NCBI RefSeq assembly: GCF_003367705.1
Contig: NZ_CP031425.1
Location: forward strand, 2,480,001-2,544,000
DNA length: 64,000 bases
Source: Microbacterium foliorum
GTDB lineage: Bacteria; Actinomycetota; Actinomycetes; Actinomycetales; Microbacteriaceae
Direction: 5' to 3'
Part shown: piece by piece, positions 8,695-16,876 of the stretch
Position numbering within the stretch: position 1 is the first letter of the stretch
Layout of the letters: each line of letters begins with the position of its first letter
Made by a program: the position numbers and the translations under genes
Notes under the pieces: model-generated
Seen by the model: the letters and a program-made list of their open reading frames with translations, nothing else
What the model was told of the DNA's origin: nothing
The model's database searches: none

Positions 8695-9671
8695 CGGCGA
8701 GTCCTCGGGTCGAGTACCCCGTAGAGGATGTCCACGAGGAAGTTGGCGACGAGCACGCTGACGGTGATCATCAGGAAGAGCGCCTGCATGAGCGGGTAGT
8801 CCTGCCCGATCACGGCGTTGAAGAGCAGATATCCGATACCGGGGTACTGGAAGACCTGCTCGACGAGGATCGATCCGCCGACCACACCGCCGAGGGTGAG
8901 ACCGAAGCCGGTGAGGTTCGGCAGGATCGCGTTGCGGGCGGCGTAGCGGATGGCGATCGTGCGGCCGTGCAGACCGTTCGCCTCGGCGAAGGTGACGTAG
9001 TCCTCACCCAGCGTGTTGATCATGGCGTTGCGCATGCCGATGATCCAGCCGCCGAGGGAGGTCAGCAGGATCGTCAGCGCCGGCAGCACCGCATGGCGGG
9101 CCAGGTCGGCGATGAAGTCGCCCGTGAAGCCCGGTGCCGTGGTCGCGGCGTACGCGCCGGTCGTCGGGAACCAGTGCAGCACATACCCGAGGAAGAACAG
9201 CAGCAGCAGCGCGGTCCAGAAGTACGGGAAGGTGCTGAGGAACGAGCCCGTCAGCGTCGGCAGCGAGTCGAGCCAGGTGCCGCGGCGCCACGCGGCGGCG
9301 ACGCCGATCAACGTGCCGATCACGAAGGCGAGGACCGTGACGATGCCGACCAGGCCGATCGTGTACGGCAGCGCGGTCGACACCATGCTCGACACGGTCT
9401 GCGGATAGAACGTGTACGAGACGCCGAAGTCGAGGCGGGCGACCTGTCCGAGGTAGGAGACGTACTGATCCCACAGCGAACCGGTCGGCACGCCCAGCTG
9501 CGCCTCGATGGCGGCGCGGGTCGCATCGGACACCGGGCCGTTCTGCGCGAGCTTGGCGATCGCGGCATCCGCCGGGGAACCCGGCATCATCCGCGGGAGG
9601 AAGAAGTTCAGCGTGATCGCGGCCCACAGCGTGAGAGCGAAGAGGCCGACCTTCTGCAGGACGTACTTCAC
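8691..9671 (-). CDS. ABC transporter permease (DppB-like)
   Basis: 326 residues from the GTG at 9671. The frame is open further upstream, but the protein family starts at VKYVLQKVGLFALTLWAA, the GTG overlaps the stop of the binding-protein gene in GTGA, and GGGAGA lies just upstream. Six membrane segments; the EAA loop region is FAEANGLHGRTIAIRYAARNAILP. Forms the heteromeric channel with the DppC-like permease. Confidence 0.92.
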   Translation of the reverse strand: MKYVLQKVGLFALTLWAAITLNFFLPRMMPGSPADAAIAKLAQNGPVSDATRAAIEAQLGVPTGSLWDQYVSYLGQVARLDFGVSYTFYPQTVSSMVSTALPYTIGLVGIVTVLAFVIGTLIGVAAAWRRGTWLDSLPTLTGSFLSTFPYFWTALLLLFFLGYVLHWFPTTGAYAATTAPGFTGDFIADLARHAVLPALTILLTSLGGWIIGMRNAMINTLGEDYVTFAEANGLHGRTIAIRYAARNAILPNLTGFGLTLGGVVGGSILVEQVFQYPGIGYLLFNAVIGQDYPLMQALFLMITVSVLVANFLVDILYGVLDPRTRR

Positions 9672-11332
9672 TGGTCGTCTCCCTTCACGCGCTCGAGCCT
9701 GGTGAAGATCAGCAGCGGCGCCGAGTCGTAGTTCTGCGGGATCATGTACGGGTCGTCCGCCGAGGGCCACCCGGTGAACTTGGCGTCGTTGAAGAGACCC
9801 CAGATACCGCCGTAGTAGAGCCCGATCACCGGCATCTCGTCGTAGACGATCTTCTGCAGCTCGTGCGTGATCTCGGTCTGCCGCGCGGGGTCGACCGTCT
9901 CGCGGTACTCCGCGAGCAGCGCGTCGACCTCGTCGGACCGGTACCGCTCGAAGTTGTTCGCGGTGGCCTCTCCGGAGGGGACATAGAACTGACTCGAGAG
10001 CAGGTTGTTGTACGCCTGGTAGATGTCGCCGTTGCCCATGCCTCCGATCGCCATCTCGAAGTCGCCGTTGCTGATCGCACTCTGATATCCCGCGGGCTGC
10101 GGCAGCTTGAGAGTGACCTTCACGCCGACGTCGGCGAGCTGGCGCTGCACGGTCTGCGCGGCACGCGTCCAGTCCGAATAGCCGTTGGCGGTCGTGAGCG
10201 CGAACTCGAGCTGCGCGCCGTCGGGGCCGACGAGGCGGTCTCCGTCGAGCGTGTATCCGGACTCCGCGAAGGCCGCGAGCGCGGCATCCCTGTCCTGCGT
10301 GATCATTCCCTGATCGGGGATCGAGGGATCCAGGTACTCCTCCTGGTTGGGCAGGATGAGTCCGGTCTGGCCGGCGGGCTGCATGTACCCCTCGGAGGCG
10401 GTCTCGGCGATCTCCTCACGATCGAGCGAGAGCGCGATGCCGCGACGCACGTTCACGTCGTCGAACGGCGCGACCTCGAGGTTCGGCATCAGGGCGATCA
10501 CGCCGCCCGGCGGGAACCACCAGGTGTTGTGCTCGCTCGCCGCACCCCAGGTGCCCTCGACGTCGGAGATGAACGAGTACGACCAGTCGTAGCCGCGCGT
10601 CACCGTGTCGAGCTGGGTGTTGGTGCCGGGCAGGATGATGTGCTCGATCTCGATCTTGTCGGCCTGCCAGTAGTCGGGGTTCTTGTCCATCGAGTACTGC
10701 TGGTCGTTGTAGTTGCCCAGCACGAAGGGGCCGGTGCCGACCGGGTTCTCGTTGCGGAACGTGCCGGGGTCCTTGACATCGCTCCAGATGTGCTCGGGGA
10801 CGATCATCGTCAGACCGAGGATCGACAGTGACGGGGCGTCGTCGGTCTGCAGGTGCATGATGACGTCGTCGCCGTCGACCTCGACGCTCTCGAGGTGCTG
10901 CCACGCGCCCTTGATGTCGAGGGCGGGGTTGTCCTTCAGCAGCTGGAACGTGAAGGCGACATCTTCGGGGGTCAGCTCTTCGCCGTCGCTCCATTCCACG
11001 CCGTCGCGGATCGTCATGACGACCGTGCGCGCATCGGGCTGCGACCAGGACTCGGCCAGCCACGGGTTGAGCGTGTTGTCGAGCGGGTTCACCAGGATCA
11101 GCGGTTCATAGATCCACCTCGACGCGGTGCGGGTGTTCGTCAGGTACGGATTGAAGTTCCGCGTGAAGAACGGGTTCCCCTTGTCCGCATTGATGAGCAT
11201 CGTGTCGTCGCCGATCGATGGATCGGGCTGCGAACTGATCTGGATGCTGCAACCGCTGAGGACCACGGCCGCTGCCGCCAGTCCCACGATCGCCGCTCTC
11301 CGCCAGCGCCGGAGCATGTGCGTCTTCGCCAC
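9668..11332 (-). CDS. ABC transporter substrate-binding lipoprotein, family 5
   Basis: 554 residues. Extracytoplasmic solute-binding protein of the peptide/nickel/oligosaccharide group (SBP_bac_5). A lipoprotein signal peptide is clear: basic MAKTHMLRRWRR, hydrophobic core, then lipobox LSGC with acylated Cys28. The mature part shows typical family 5 features (WLAESWSQPDARTVVMTIRDG, WSDGEELTPEDVAFTFQ). First gene of the importer-GH1 operon. GTG start with GAGGTGG 4 nt upstream. Family 5 proteins can bind cello- or other beta-oligosaccharides, and the operon content supports that here. Confidence 0.92.
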   Translation of the reverse strand: MAKTHMLRRWRRAAIVGLAAAAVVLSGCSIQISSQPDPSIGDDTMLINADKGNPFFTRNFNPYLTNTRTASRWIYEPLILVNPLDNTLNPWLAESWSQPDARTVVMTIRDGVEWSDGEELTPEDVAFTFQLLKDNPALDIKGAWQHLESVEVDGDDVIMHLQTDDAPSLSILGLTMIVPEHIWSDVKDPGTFRNENPVGTGPFVLGNYNDQQYSMDKNPDYWQADKIEIEHIILPGTNTQLDTVTRGYDWSYSFISDVEGTWGAASEHNTWWFPPGGVIALMPNLEVAPFDDVNVRRGIALSLDREEIAETASEGYMQPAGQTGLILPNQEEYLDPSIPDQGMITQDRDAALAAFAESGYTLDGDRLVGPDGAQLEFALTTANGYSDWTRAAQTVQRQLADVGVKVTLKLPQPAGYQSAISNGDFEMAIGGMGNGDIYQAYNNLLSSQFYVPSGEATANNFERYRSDEVDALLAEYRETVDPARQTEITHELQKIVYDEMPVIGLYYGGIWGLFNDAKFTGWPSADDPYMIPQNYDSAPLLIFTRLERVKGDDQ

Positions 11333-11410
11333 ACTGCCACCTCATGTCGTCTGTGTCATGAAGGGATCCCACGGGTCGGGGCACCCCACGGCCGAAGCCG
11401 TTCCGGCAAT

Positions 11411-11424
11411 TGTAAGCGCATACA
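11411..11424. promoter_or_regulatory. LacI-family-like operator upstream of glycoside importer operon
   Basis: TGTAAGCGCATACA is a 14-bp near-palindrome centred on GCGC, the hallmark of LacI/GalR operators (central CpG). It lies about 80 bp upstream of the binding-protein start. The LacI-type regulator encoded at 12410-13513 is the obvious candidate to bind it. The binding itself is inference. Confidence 0.6.
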
Positions 11425-11484
11425 TTTACGCCGCGCAACCCCCGCTCGACGAGGGAGCGATTCAGCGGGTGGGGCTGCGCAGGC

Positions 11485-11937
11485 TCAATGAGTGGGGCTG
11501 CGCAGAGACCTGGTCATACTCTGCAGCGCACGGAACGCCGCGGACTGATCCGCCTCCGTCATACCCGCGAGCATGCGGATCTCGACGGAGCGGACCGCCG
11601 CCGTGGCGGCGGCGAGACTCTCCCGCCCGCGCGGGGTGAGGCGGGCCGGAAGCGCCTTGCCGACCGGAGGAGCGGCGGGGCGCGAGACGAGGCCGTCGCG
11701 CTCGAGCGCCTGGAGCAGGACGTTCATGGACTGCCGTGTGACGAAGGCCCCACGGGCGAGCTCGGAGTTCGAGAGGCCGGGGCGCTGGGCGAGCAGCTCG
11801 AGGCAGGAGTAGTGCGTGATCGTCATCCCGAGCGGACGCAGCACCTCCTCCATGGCCGCGCGGAGGGCGCTCGACGCCTCCTTGAGCAGATACCCGAGCG
11901 AAGTGTCGAGGTCGATGCCGCTGCCGTCTTGACTCAT
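11485..11937 (-). CDS. MarR family transcriptional regulator
   Basis: 150 residues from ATG 11937. An in-frame upstream start exists, but it would run the coding region through the palindromic promoter. Winged-helix DNA-binding core: MTITHYSCLELLAQRPGLSN, then SELARGAFVTRQSMNVLLQALERDGLVSR and the wing. MarR dimers usually repress their own and adjacent genes and release DNA on binding phenolics or on oxidation. It is divergent from the VOC gene, and two TGTCAG-N4-CTGACA palindromes sit between them, fitting a shared autoregulated operator. Confidence 0.9.
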   Translation of the reverse strand: MSQDGSGIDLDTSLGYLLKEASSALRAAMEEVLRPLGMTITHYSCLELLAQRPGLSNSELARGAFVTRQSMNVLLQALERDGLVSRPAAPPVGKALPARLTPRGRESLAAATAAVRSVEIRMLAGMTEADQSAAFRALQSMTRSLRSPTH

Positions 11938-11952
11938 GTCAGTATTCTGACA
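11937..11952. promoter_or_regulatory. MarR operator candidate 1 (palindrome)
   Basis: TGTCAGTATTCTGACA, with perfect 6-bp arms and a 4-nt spacer, overlaps the marR start codon. Same arm sequence as the second palindrome, 28 bp away centre to centre. Confidence 0.65.
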
Positions 11953-11962
11953 TATGCTGACT

Positions 11963-11982
11963 CGTGTCAGATAACTGACACG
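11963..11982. promoter_or_regulatory. MarR operator candidate 2 (palindrome)
   Basis: CGTGTCAGATAACTGACACG, with perfect 8-bp arms and a 4-nt spacer, just upstream of the VOC gene. Together with the palindrome at 11937-11952 it forms a two-site operator for the divergent pair. Confidence 0.7.
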
Positions 11983-12001
11983 AACAAGAGAAGAGCACCC
12001 C

Positions 12002-12370
12002 ATGCCCGTCACCGGCCCCGACTTCGTCTCCCTTCAGACCCGCGACCTCACCGCCTCCCAGGCCTTCTACGAGAAGTACCTCGGCCTCGTCCGCTCACCG
12101 GCAGGCCCCCCGCACGCCGTGGTCTTCACGACGACTCCCATCGCCTTCGCCCTGCGCGACATCGCCCCCGGCACCGACCTCGACGCCGTCGACCAGCCGG
12201 GCATCGGCGCCGCGATCTGGCTCCATGCCACCGACGTGCAGGAGATCCACGACGCGCTGGTCGCCGACGGCCACACGATCGTCGCCGCACCGATCGACGG
12301 CCCGTTCGGGCGCACGTTCACGTTCGCCGACCCCGACGGCTACCGCATCACGCTGCACGATCGCGCCTGA
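12002..12370 (+). CDS. VOC family protein (glyoxalase/dioxygenase fold)
   Basis: 122 residues, a single vicinal-oxygen-chelate module. Two beta-alpha-beta-beta-beta repeats are visible: FVSLQTRDLTASQAFYEKYLGL, and then FTFADPDGYRITLHD with the usual C-terminal metal or substrate residues. VOC proteins include glyoxalases, dioxygenases and drug-binding proteins; the exact reaction is unknown. Start ATG with AAGAGAAGAG upstream. Divergent from marR, so its expression is probably controlled by that regulator, perhaps for electrophile or antibiotic resistance. Confidence 0.9.
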   Translation: MPVTGPDFVSLQTRDLTASQAFYEKYLGLVRSPAGPPHAVVFTTTPIAFALRDIAPGTDLDAVDQPGIGAAIWLHATDVQEIHDALVADGHTIVAAPIDGPFGRTFTFADPDGYRITLHDRA

Positions 12371-12409
12371 GCAGCCGCTCTCGGGACCGCCGTCGCCGCC
12401 GTCCGTCGG

Positions 12410-13513
12410 TCAGGGGCGCTGCGAGCTCTCGCGGACGATGATCTGCAACGGCAGGCGCACGGTCATCGGATCGGCGTCCGGCCGCTCGAGGCGGCGGGAG
12501 AGCAGCTGCACGGCGGCACGACCGAGATCGATCATCGGCTGCCGCACGGTGGTCAGCGCCGGACGCGACAGCGCCGCGGCCTCGATGCCGTCGAAACCGG
12601 TGACCCGCACATCCTCGGGAACCCGGATGCCCGCCGAGCGGAACGCGTCGATGGCACCGAGCGCCATCTGGTCGTTGGCGGCCACGAGCACCGCGGGCGC
12701 TCCGCCGACGATCAGCGTCTGCGCCGCCGCATGACCCGACGCGCGCGTGAAGTCGCCGCGCAGCACGGTGACGTCATCGAGCGCGAGCCCCGCCTCGGCG
12801 ACGGCGGCGGCGAAGCCGTCCCACCGCTGTGCACCGTCAGGAGAATCCGCGGGTCCCCCGAGGTAGGCGATCCCCCCGGGGTCGGCCTGCGCGAGAACCA
12901 GGCGGGTCAGCTCGGCCATGGCCTCGGCGTTGTCCACCGTGACGTGGTCGTAGCTGTCGCCGCGCGCGGGCCCCGACAGCACGACCACCGGGATCCGCCG
13001 GGCGAGCCGGGCGAGCACATCGTCGGGCACGCTCCGGGCGAGCACCATCAGCCCGTCGACCCGACCGGCGATGTCGCGCACCGTCTCCCGGCCGGGATCG
13101 TCGCGACCGACGCCGATCATGAGCACGAAGCCCTGCTTCCAGGCCTCCAGCTCGGCACCGCGCAGCACCTCGTCGAGGAACAGCATGGTCGGCTGCGGGA
13201 CGCCGGCATCAGCGGTGCGCTGTTCGACCGTGAACGACGGACGGGTCGGCTGCCCCTCGGCGAGCACGTCGAGCGCCGGGGCGTCCTCCGAGGCGTCGAA
13301 CCCCGGGAAGTACAGTCCCAGCACACCGGTGCGGCGCTCCGCGAGCCCGCGCGCGCTGCCGCTGGGCACGTACCCGAGCTCGGAGACCGTGTCGAGCACG
13401 CGCTCACGCGTCGCGGGACGCACGGCGTCCGGCTGCCGGAGCACGCGCGACACCGTCGCGATCGACACGCCGGCGCGCTCCGCGACGTCGTAGACGGTCG
13501 CCTTCCTGCTCAC
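12410..13513 (-). CDS. LacI family transcriptional regulator
   Basis: 367 residues from GTG 13513, chosen because GGAGGAGGAG lies 5-6 nt upstream and the HTH begins at once (KATVYDVAERAGVSIATVSRVL). The hinge helix region follows (GYVPSGSARGLAERRTGVLGL), then a periplasmic-binding-protein-like sensor domain ending in TVRQPMIDLGRAAVQLL. Represses sugar-use genes in the absence of the effector sugar. The nearest sugar operon is the importer-GH1 cluster at 4839-11332, which carries a GCGC-centred palindrome at 11411-11424, so it is the likely target. The GC-rich frame upstream of the start is non-coding. Confidence 0.92.
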   Translation of the reverse strand: MSRKATVYDVAERAGVSIATVSRVLRQPDAVRPATRERVLDTVSELGYVPSGSARGLAERRTGVLGLYFPGFDASEDAPALDVLAEGQPTRPSFTVEQRTADAGVPQPTMLFLDEVLRGAELEAWKQGFVLMIGVGRDDPGRETVRDIAGRVDGLMVLARSVPDDVLARLARRIPVVVLSGPARGDSYDHVTVDNAEAMAELTRLVLAQADPGGIAYLGGPADSPDGAQRWDGFAAAVAEAGLALDDVTVLRGDFTRASGHAAAQTLIVGGAPAVLVAANDQMALGAIDAFRSAGIRVPEDVRVTGFDGIEAAALSRPALTTVRQPMIDLGRAAVQLLSRRLERPDADPMTVRLPLQIIVRESSQRP

Positions 13514-13547
13514 GCTCGCTCCTCCTCCGGGTGGGTGTGCAGCAAGG

Positions 13548-14174
13548 CTACCCGGGTGTCGAGCGCGCGATGAGCGACCCATGCGGCCGAGTGCTGATCT
13601 CGCCGGGCTCGCGCCCGCGGCTCTCCGACGACACGACCTCGAGCCCCGTCTCGGCCAGCGCCGCGGCGAGCGCGTCGGCCGACCAGAAGTACGCCGGAGC
13701 GATCGCATGCGCGAAGCTCTCTCGCGGCTCGCCGTCGAAGAAGCCGATCAGGAGGCTGCCCCCGGGAACCAGCACCCGCGCGAACTCCGCGAGGATCTCG
13801 GGCAGCTCTGCAGGGGGAACGTGGATCAGCGAGTACCAGGCGAGGATGCCGCCGACCGACCGGTCGTCCGGAGGCAGGTCGCGGAAGGAGCCGACGTCGA
13901 AGCGGATGCCGGGGTGCCGGCGCCGCGCGGAGGCGACGAAGGCGGCCGACAGATCGATCCCGCGCGCCTCACGCTCCCCTCGGGCCAGCAGCTGCGTCCA
14001 CTGACCGGGCCCGCATCCTGCGTCCAGCAGCGCGCCCGCGGTGCCGTCGCGCCAGGCAGCGATGACCGCCGCATCCCGCGCATCCAGCTGTGCGATCGTG
14101 CCCGCCAGCGCGACGTACTCGGCCGCGCGCGCGTCGTACGCCGCCGCGATCTCGGCATCGACCCCCGCGGTCAT
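13548..14174 (-). CDS. class I SAM-dependent methyltransferase
   Basis: 208 residues. Rossmann-type methyltransferase: motif I LLDAGCGPGQW binds S-adenosylmethionine, followed by ARGIDLSAAFV (motif II) and GGILAWYSLIHVP (motif IV). Substrate unknown; the family resembles small-molecule Methyltransf_11/25 enzymes. The start codon overlaps the rsmI stop by one base (TGATG), so the two genes are translationally coupled, but a role in rRNA modification does not follow from that alone. Confidence 0.88.
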   Translation of the reverse strand: MTAGVDAEIAAAYDARAAEYVALAGTIAQLDARDAAVIAAWRDGTAGALLDAGCGPGQWTQLLARGEREARGIDLSAAFVASARRRHPGIRFDVGSFRDLPPDDRSVGGILAWYSLIHVPPAELPEILAEFARVLVPGGSLLIGFFDGEPRESFAHAIAPAYFWSADALAAALAETGLEVVSSESRGREPGEISTRPHGSLIARSTPG

Positions 14175-14992
14175 CAGCTGCGGGCGGCGAGCGCGGCCTG
14201 GTACAGGTCGCGCGATGAGAGACCGGTGGCCGCGGCGACCTCGGCGCAGGCCTCCTTCAGGCGCACTCCGGAGGACACGAGCCGCTGCACCTGCGCGAGC
14301 GCGTCATCCGCCGAGGCCTCCCTGCGGGGCGCCCCCTCGACGACGACCACGACCTCGCCCTTGACCCCCGCCGTCGCCCACTCCACCAGTTCGGCGGAGG
14401 TGCCTCGGCGGACCTCCTCGTAGAACTTCGTGAGCTCGCGGCACACCGCGATGCGTCGGTCGTCGCCGAAGGCTGTGCCCATGTCGGCGAGCGACGACGC
14501 CAGCCGTGCCGGCGACTCGAAGAAGACCATGGTGCGGGGCTCGGCGGCGAGCGCGCGCAGCGTCGAGCGCCGCTCCCCCGGCTTGCGGGGCAGGAACCCC
14601 TCGAACGTGAACCGGTCGGTCGGCAGTCCCGAGATCGACAGGGCCATCAGCACCGCGCTGGGACCGGGGATGGCGGTCACGGTCACGCCCAGCGCCACGG
14701 CCGCGGCGACCAGCCCGTAGCCGGGGTCGCTGATCGCCGGCATCCCGGCATCGCTGACGACGACGACATCGGTCTCGATCGCGAGCGTCGCGAGCTCGGC
14801 CGCCTTCTGCTTCTCGTTGTGATCGTGCAGGGCGATCAGCCGCGGCCGATTCGCGATCTGCAGGGCCTGCAGCAGTCGCCCGGTGGTGCGGGTGTCTTCG
14901 GCGACGACGACCTCGGCGTTCTCCAGCACCTCGACGAGGCGACGTGACGCATCCCCGAGGTTTCCGATCGGGGTCGCGGCGAGGATGATCAC
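14174..14992 (-). CDS. rsmI: 16S rRNA (cytidine(1402)-2'-O)-methyltransferase
   Basis: 272 residues. Methylates the ribose 2'-OH of C1402 in the 16S rRNA decoding centre. Tetrapyrrole-methylase fold with the RsmI signature: LAATPIGNLGDAS at the N-terminus, VVAEDTRTTGRLL, VVSDAGMPAISDPG, and IPGPSAVLMALSISGLPTDRFTFEGFLPRK. GTG start. Transcribed divergently from the O-mannosyltransferase gene, a widely conserved actinobacterial arrangement. Confidence 0.96.
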   Translation of the reverse strand: MIILAATPIGNLGDASRRLVEVLENAEVVVAEDTRTTGRLLQALQIANRPRLIALHDHNEKQKAAELATLAIETDVVVVSDAGMPAISDPGYGLVAAAVALGVTVTAIPGPSAVLMALSISGLPTDRFTFEGFLPRKPGERRSTLRALAAEPRTMVFFESPARLASSLADMGTAFGDDRRIAVCRELTKFYEEVRRGTSAELVEWATAGVKGEVVVVVEGAPRREASADDALAQVQRLVSSGVRLKEACAEVAAATGLSSRDLYQAALAARS

Positions 14993-15028
14993 CCGCCCAG
15001 CTTAGGCGGACGCCATGGCCGGGTTGTC

Positions 15029-15034
15029 TAGGCT
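15029..15034 (+). promoter_or_regulatory. -10 box of O-mannosyltransferase gene
   Basis: TAGGCT, 6 nt before the GTG start; leaderless-type spacing, no Shine-Dalgarno. Confidence 0.55.
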
Positions 15035-15040
15035 GGAGCG

Positions 15041-16594
15041 GTGACCACGCCCGTACCGCTGATGCCTCCGCCTGAGGAACGGCTGACGCGCTACGGACGG
15101 CTGCGCGACCGCCTCCTCGACGACCCGGACTGGGGGCGGATGCTGCGCTGGTTCGCACCGCTGGTCGTGACGGCGCTCGCCGCCGTGCTGCGTCTGGTCA
15201 ACCTCGGGCATCCGCACCAGCTCGCGTTCGACGAGACGTACTACGTCAAGGACGCCTGGTCGCTGTGGACCCTGGGCTACGAGGGCACGTGGGGCAAGGA
15301 CGCGAACGAGGCCTTCATCACCCTGCAGCAGCTTCCGCTGTCGGAGGCGGGGTCGTTCATCGTGCATCCGCCGCTGGGAAAATGGCTGATCGCCCTGGGG
15401 ATGGCCGTCGGCGGACCGGACAACACCGTCGGCTGGCGCATCGCGACCGCCCTGCTCGGCACCGCCACGGTGCTGCTCGTGTACCTGGTCGCGCGCCGTC
15501 TGACCGGCTCGATCGTCGTCGGGACCGTCGCCGCGACGCTGCTCGCGATCGACGGCCTCAGCATCGTGATGAGCCGCACCGCGCTGCTCGACGGTCCGCT
15601 CACGTTCTTCCTGATGCTCGGGGCGCTCTTCATCCTCATCGACCGCGACCGGGTCATCCCGGTGCTCGAACGCGCCGACCCCGACGCCCCCGACCCGATG
15701 TGGGGCCGGGTGCTGTGGCGGCGGCCGTGGCTGCTCGCCGCCGGTGTCGCGCTCGGCGCCGCGTGCGCCGTGAAGTGGTCGGGCCTGTACGCCCTCGCCG
15801 CGTTCGGACTCTACGTCGTGGTGACCGATGCCCTCGCCCGCCGACGCGCCGGCGTGGTGCTGTGGCCCACCTCCGCCGCCTTCCGCCAGGGGCCCGTGTC
15901 GTTCGTGCTGCTGGTCGTCCCGGCCTTCGCGGTCTACCTCGCCAGCTGGACCGGGTGGCTGGTGACCTCCGGCGGCTACGCCCGCCAGAGCGACCCGAAC
16001 CCGCTGATCGCCCTGTGGAACTACCACGAGGCGATCCTGAACTTCCACGTCGGACTCGTGAAGGGGCATCCGTACGCCAGTCCTGCATGGGAGTGGCCGT
16101 TCCTGCTGCGCCCGACGGCGGTCTGGGTGGGCAGCGACCCCGGCCCGTGCGGCGTCGACCACTGCATCGCCGTGATCTCGACGATCCCGAATCCGCTCAT
16201 CTGGTACGCCGGTGTCGCCGCCGCCGTCTACCTCATCTACCGGATGGTCCGCGGCTGGATCTCCCGTCGCCCCGTCGGACCGGCCTTCACCTTCGCGCTC
16301 GTCGGCCTCGCCGCCACGTACATCCCGTGGCTGCTGTTCCCCGAGCGCACGATCTTCCAGTTCTACACGGTGGCGATGGCACCCTTCCTCGCGATCGCGC
16401 TCGCCGTCGTGCTGCGTCACCTCGCCGGACGCCGCGAGGACCCGCTGCACCGACGTCAGGCGGGCGAACGGACGGTGCTGATCTTCCTCGTCGTCGTGGT
16501 GCTGGTCTCCGCGTTCTTCTACCCCGTCTGGACCGGCATGAGCGTGCCGTACGAGTTCTGGCTGCTGCACAACTGGATGCCGGGCTGGATCTGA
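15041..16594 (+). CDS. dolichyl-phosphate-mannose--protein mannosyltransferase (GT39, Pmt)
   Basis: 517 residues. Polytopic membrane enzyme that transfers mannose from a polyprenyl-phosphate donor to serine or threonine of proteins exported by Sec. The first extracytoplasmic loop has the catalytic acidic pair (LAFDETYYVKDAWSL). Further family marks are FIVHPPLGKWLIALGM, then DGPLTFFLMLGALFI, and the C-terminal PYEFWLLHNWMPGWI. At least nine hydrophobic segments. Begins at GTG 6 nt after a TAGGCT box and is divergent from rsmI. Confidence 0.94.
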   Translation: MTTPVPLMPPPEERLTRYGRLRDRLLDDPDWGRMLRWFAPLVVTALAAVLRLVNLGHPHQLAFDETYYVKDAWSLWTLGYEGTWGKDANEAFITLQQLPLSEAGSFIVHPPLGKWLIALGMAVGGPDNTVGWRIATALLGTATVLLVYLVARRLTGSIVVGTVAATLLAIDGLSIVMSRTALLDGPLTFFLMLGALFILIDRDRVIPVLERADPDAPDPMWGRVLWRRPWLLAAGVALGAACAVKWSGLYALAAFGLYVVVTDALARRRAGVVLWPTSAAFRQGPVSFVLLVVPAFAVYLASWTGWLVTSGGYARQSDPNPLIALWNYHEAILNFHVGLVKGHPYASPAWEWPFLLRPTAVWVGSDPGPCGVDHCIAVISTIPNPLIWYAGVAAAVYLIYRMVRGWISRRPVGPAFTFALVGLAATYIPWLLFPERTIFQFYTVAMAPFLAIALAVVLRHLAGRREDPLHRRQAGERTVLIFLVVVVLVSAFFYPVWTGMSVPYEFWLLHNWMPGWI

Positions 16595-16603
16595 CCCGAG
16601 GTC

Positions 16604-16609
16604 TACGAT
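16604..16609 (+). promoter_or_regulatory. -10 box of small hypothetical gene
   Basis: TACGAT, 6 nt before the ATG at 16616; leaderless-type promoter. Confidence 0.5.
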
Positions 16610-16615
16610 CGCAGC

Positions 16616-16855
16616 ATGGGCAGCCCCTCCGGTTTCGAGTTCACCGTGCGCGGCGACGACGTCGTCATCCAACACCACGGGACGACCGCGACAGTGCTTC
16701 GCGGCGCGCGGGCGCGCGACTTCCTCGCTCAGGTCGCAGGCACCGATGCGCAGCCTGCAGGCCCTGATGCGCAGTTGCTGATGGCGCGGATCACCGGCGA
16801 CTACCGCCGCGGCAACGAGCGCACCGCGCGCCGGCATCCGCGCAACGCCGGCTGA
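16616..16855 (+). CDS. small conserved-looking hypothetical protein
   Basis: 79 residues, not recognised by name. A short beta-rich N-terminal half (FEFTVRGDDVVIQHHGTTATVLRG) is followed by a helical, basic C-terminus. The pattern is typical of small actinobacterial proteins of unknown role. Support comes from codon use consistent with its neighbours, a clean -10 box 6 nt upstream, and its position between two confidently called genes. It converges with the DUF255 gene. Confidence 0.65.
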   Translation: MGSPSGFEFTVRGDDVVIQHHGTTATVLRGARARDFLAQVAGTDAQPAGPDAQLLMARITGDYRRGNERTARRHPRNAG

Positions 16856-16876
16856 GCGGGCAGGACCCGCCGCCGA

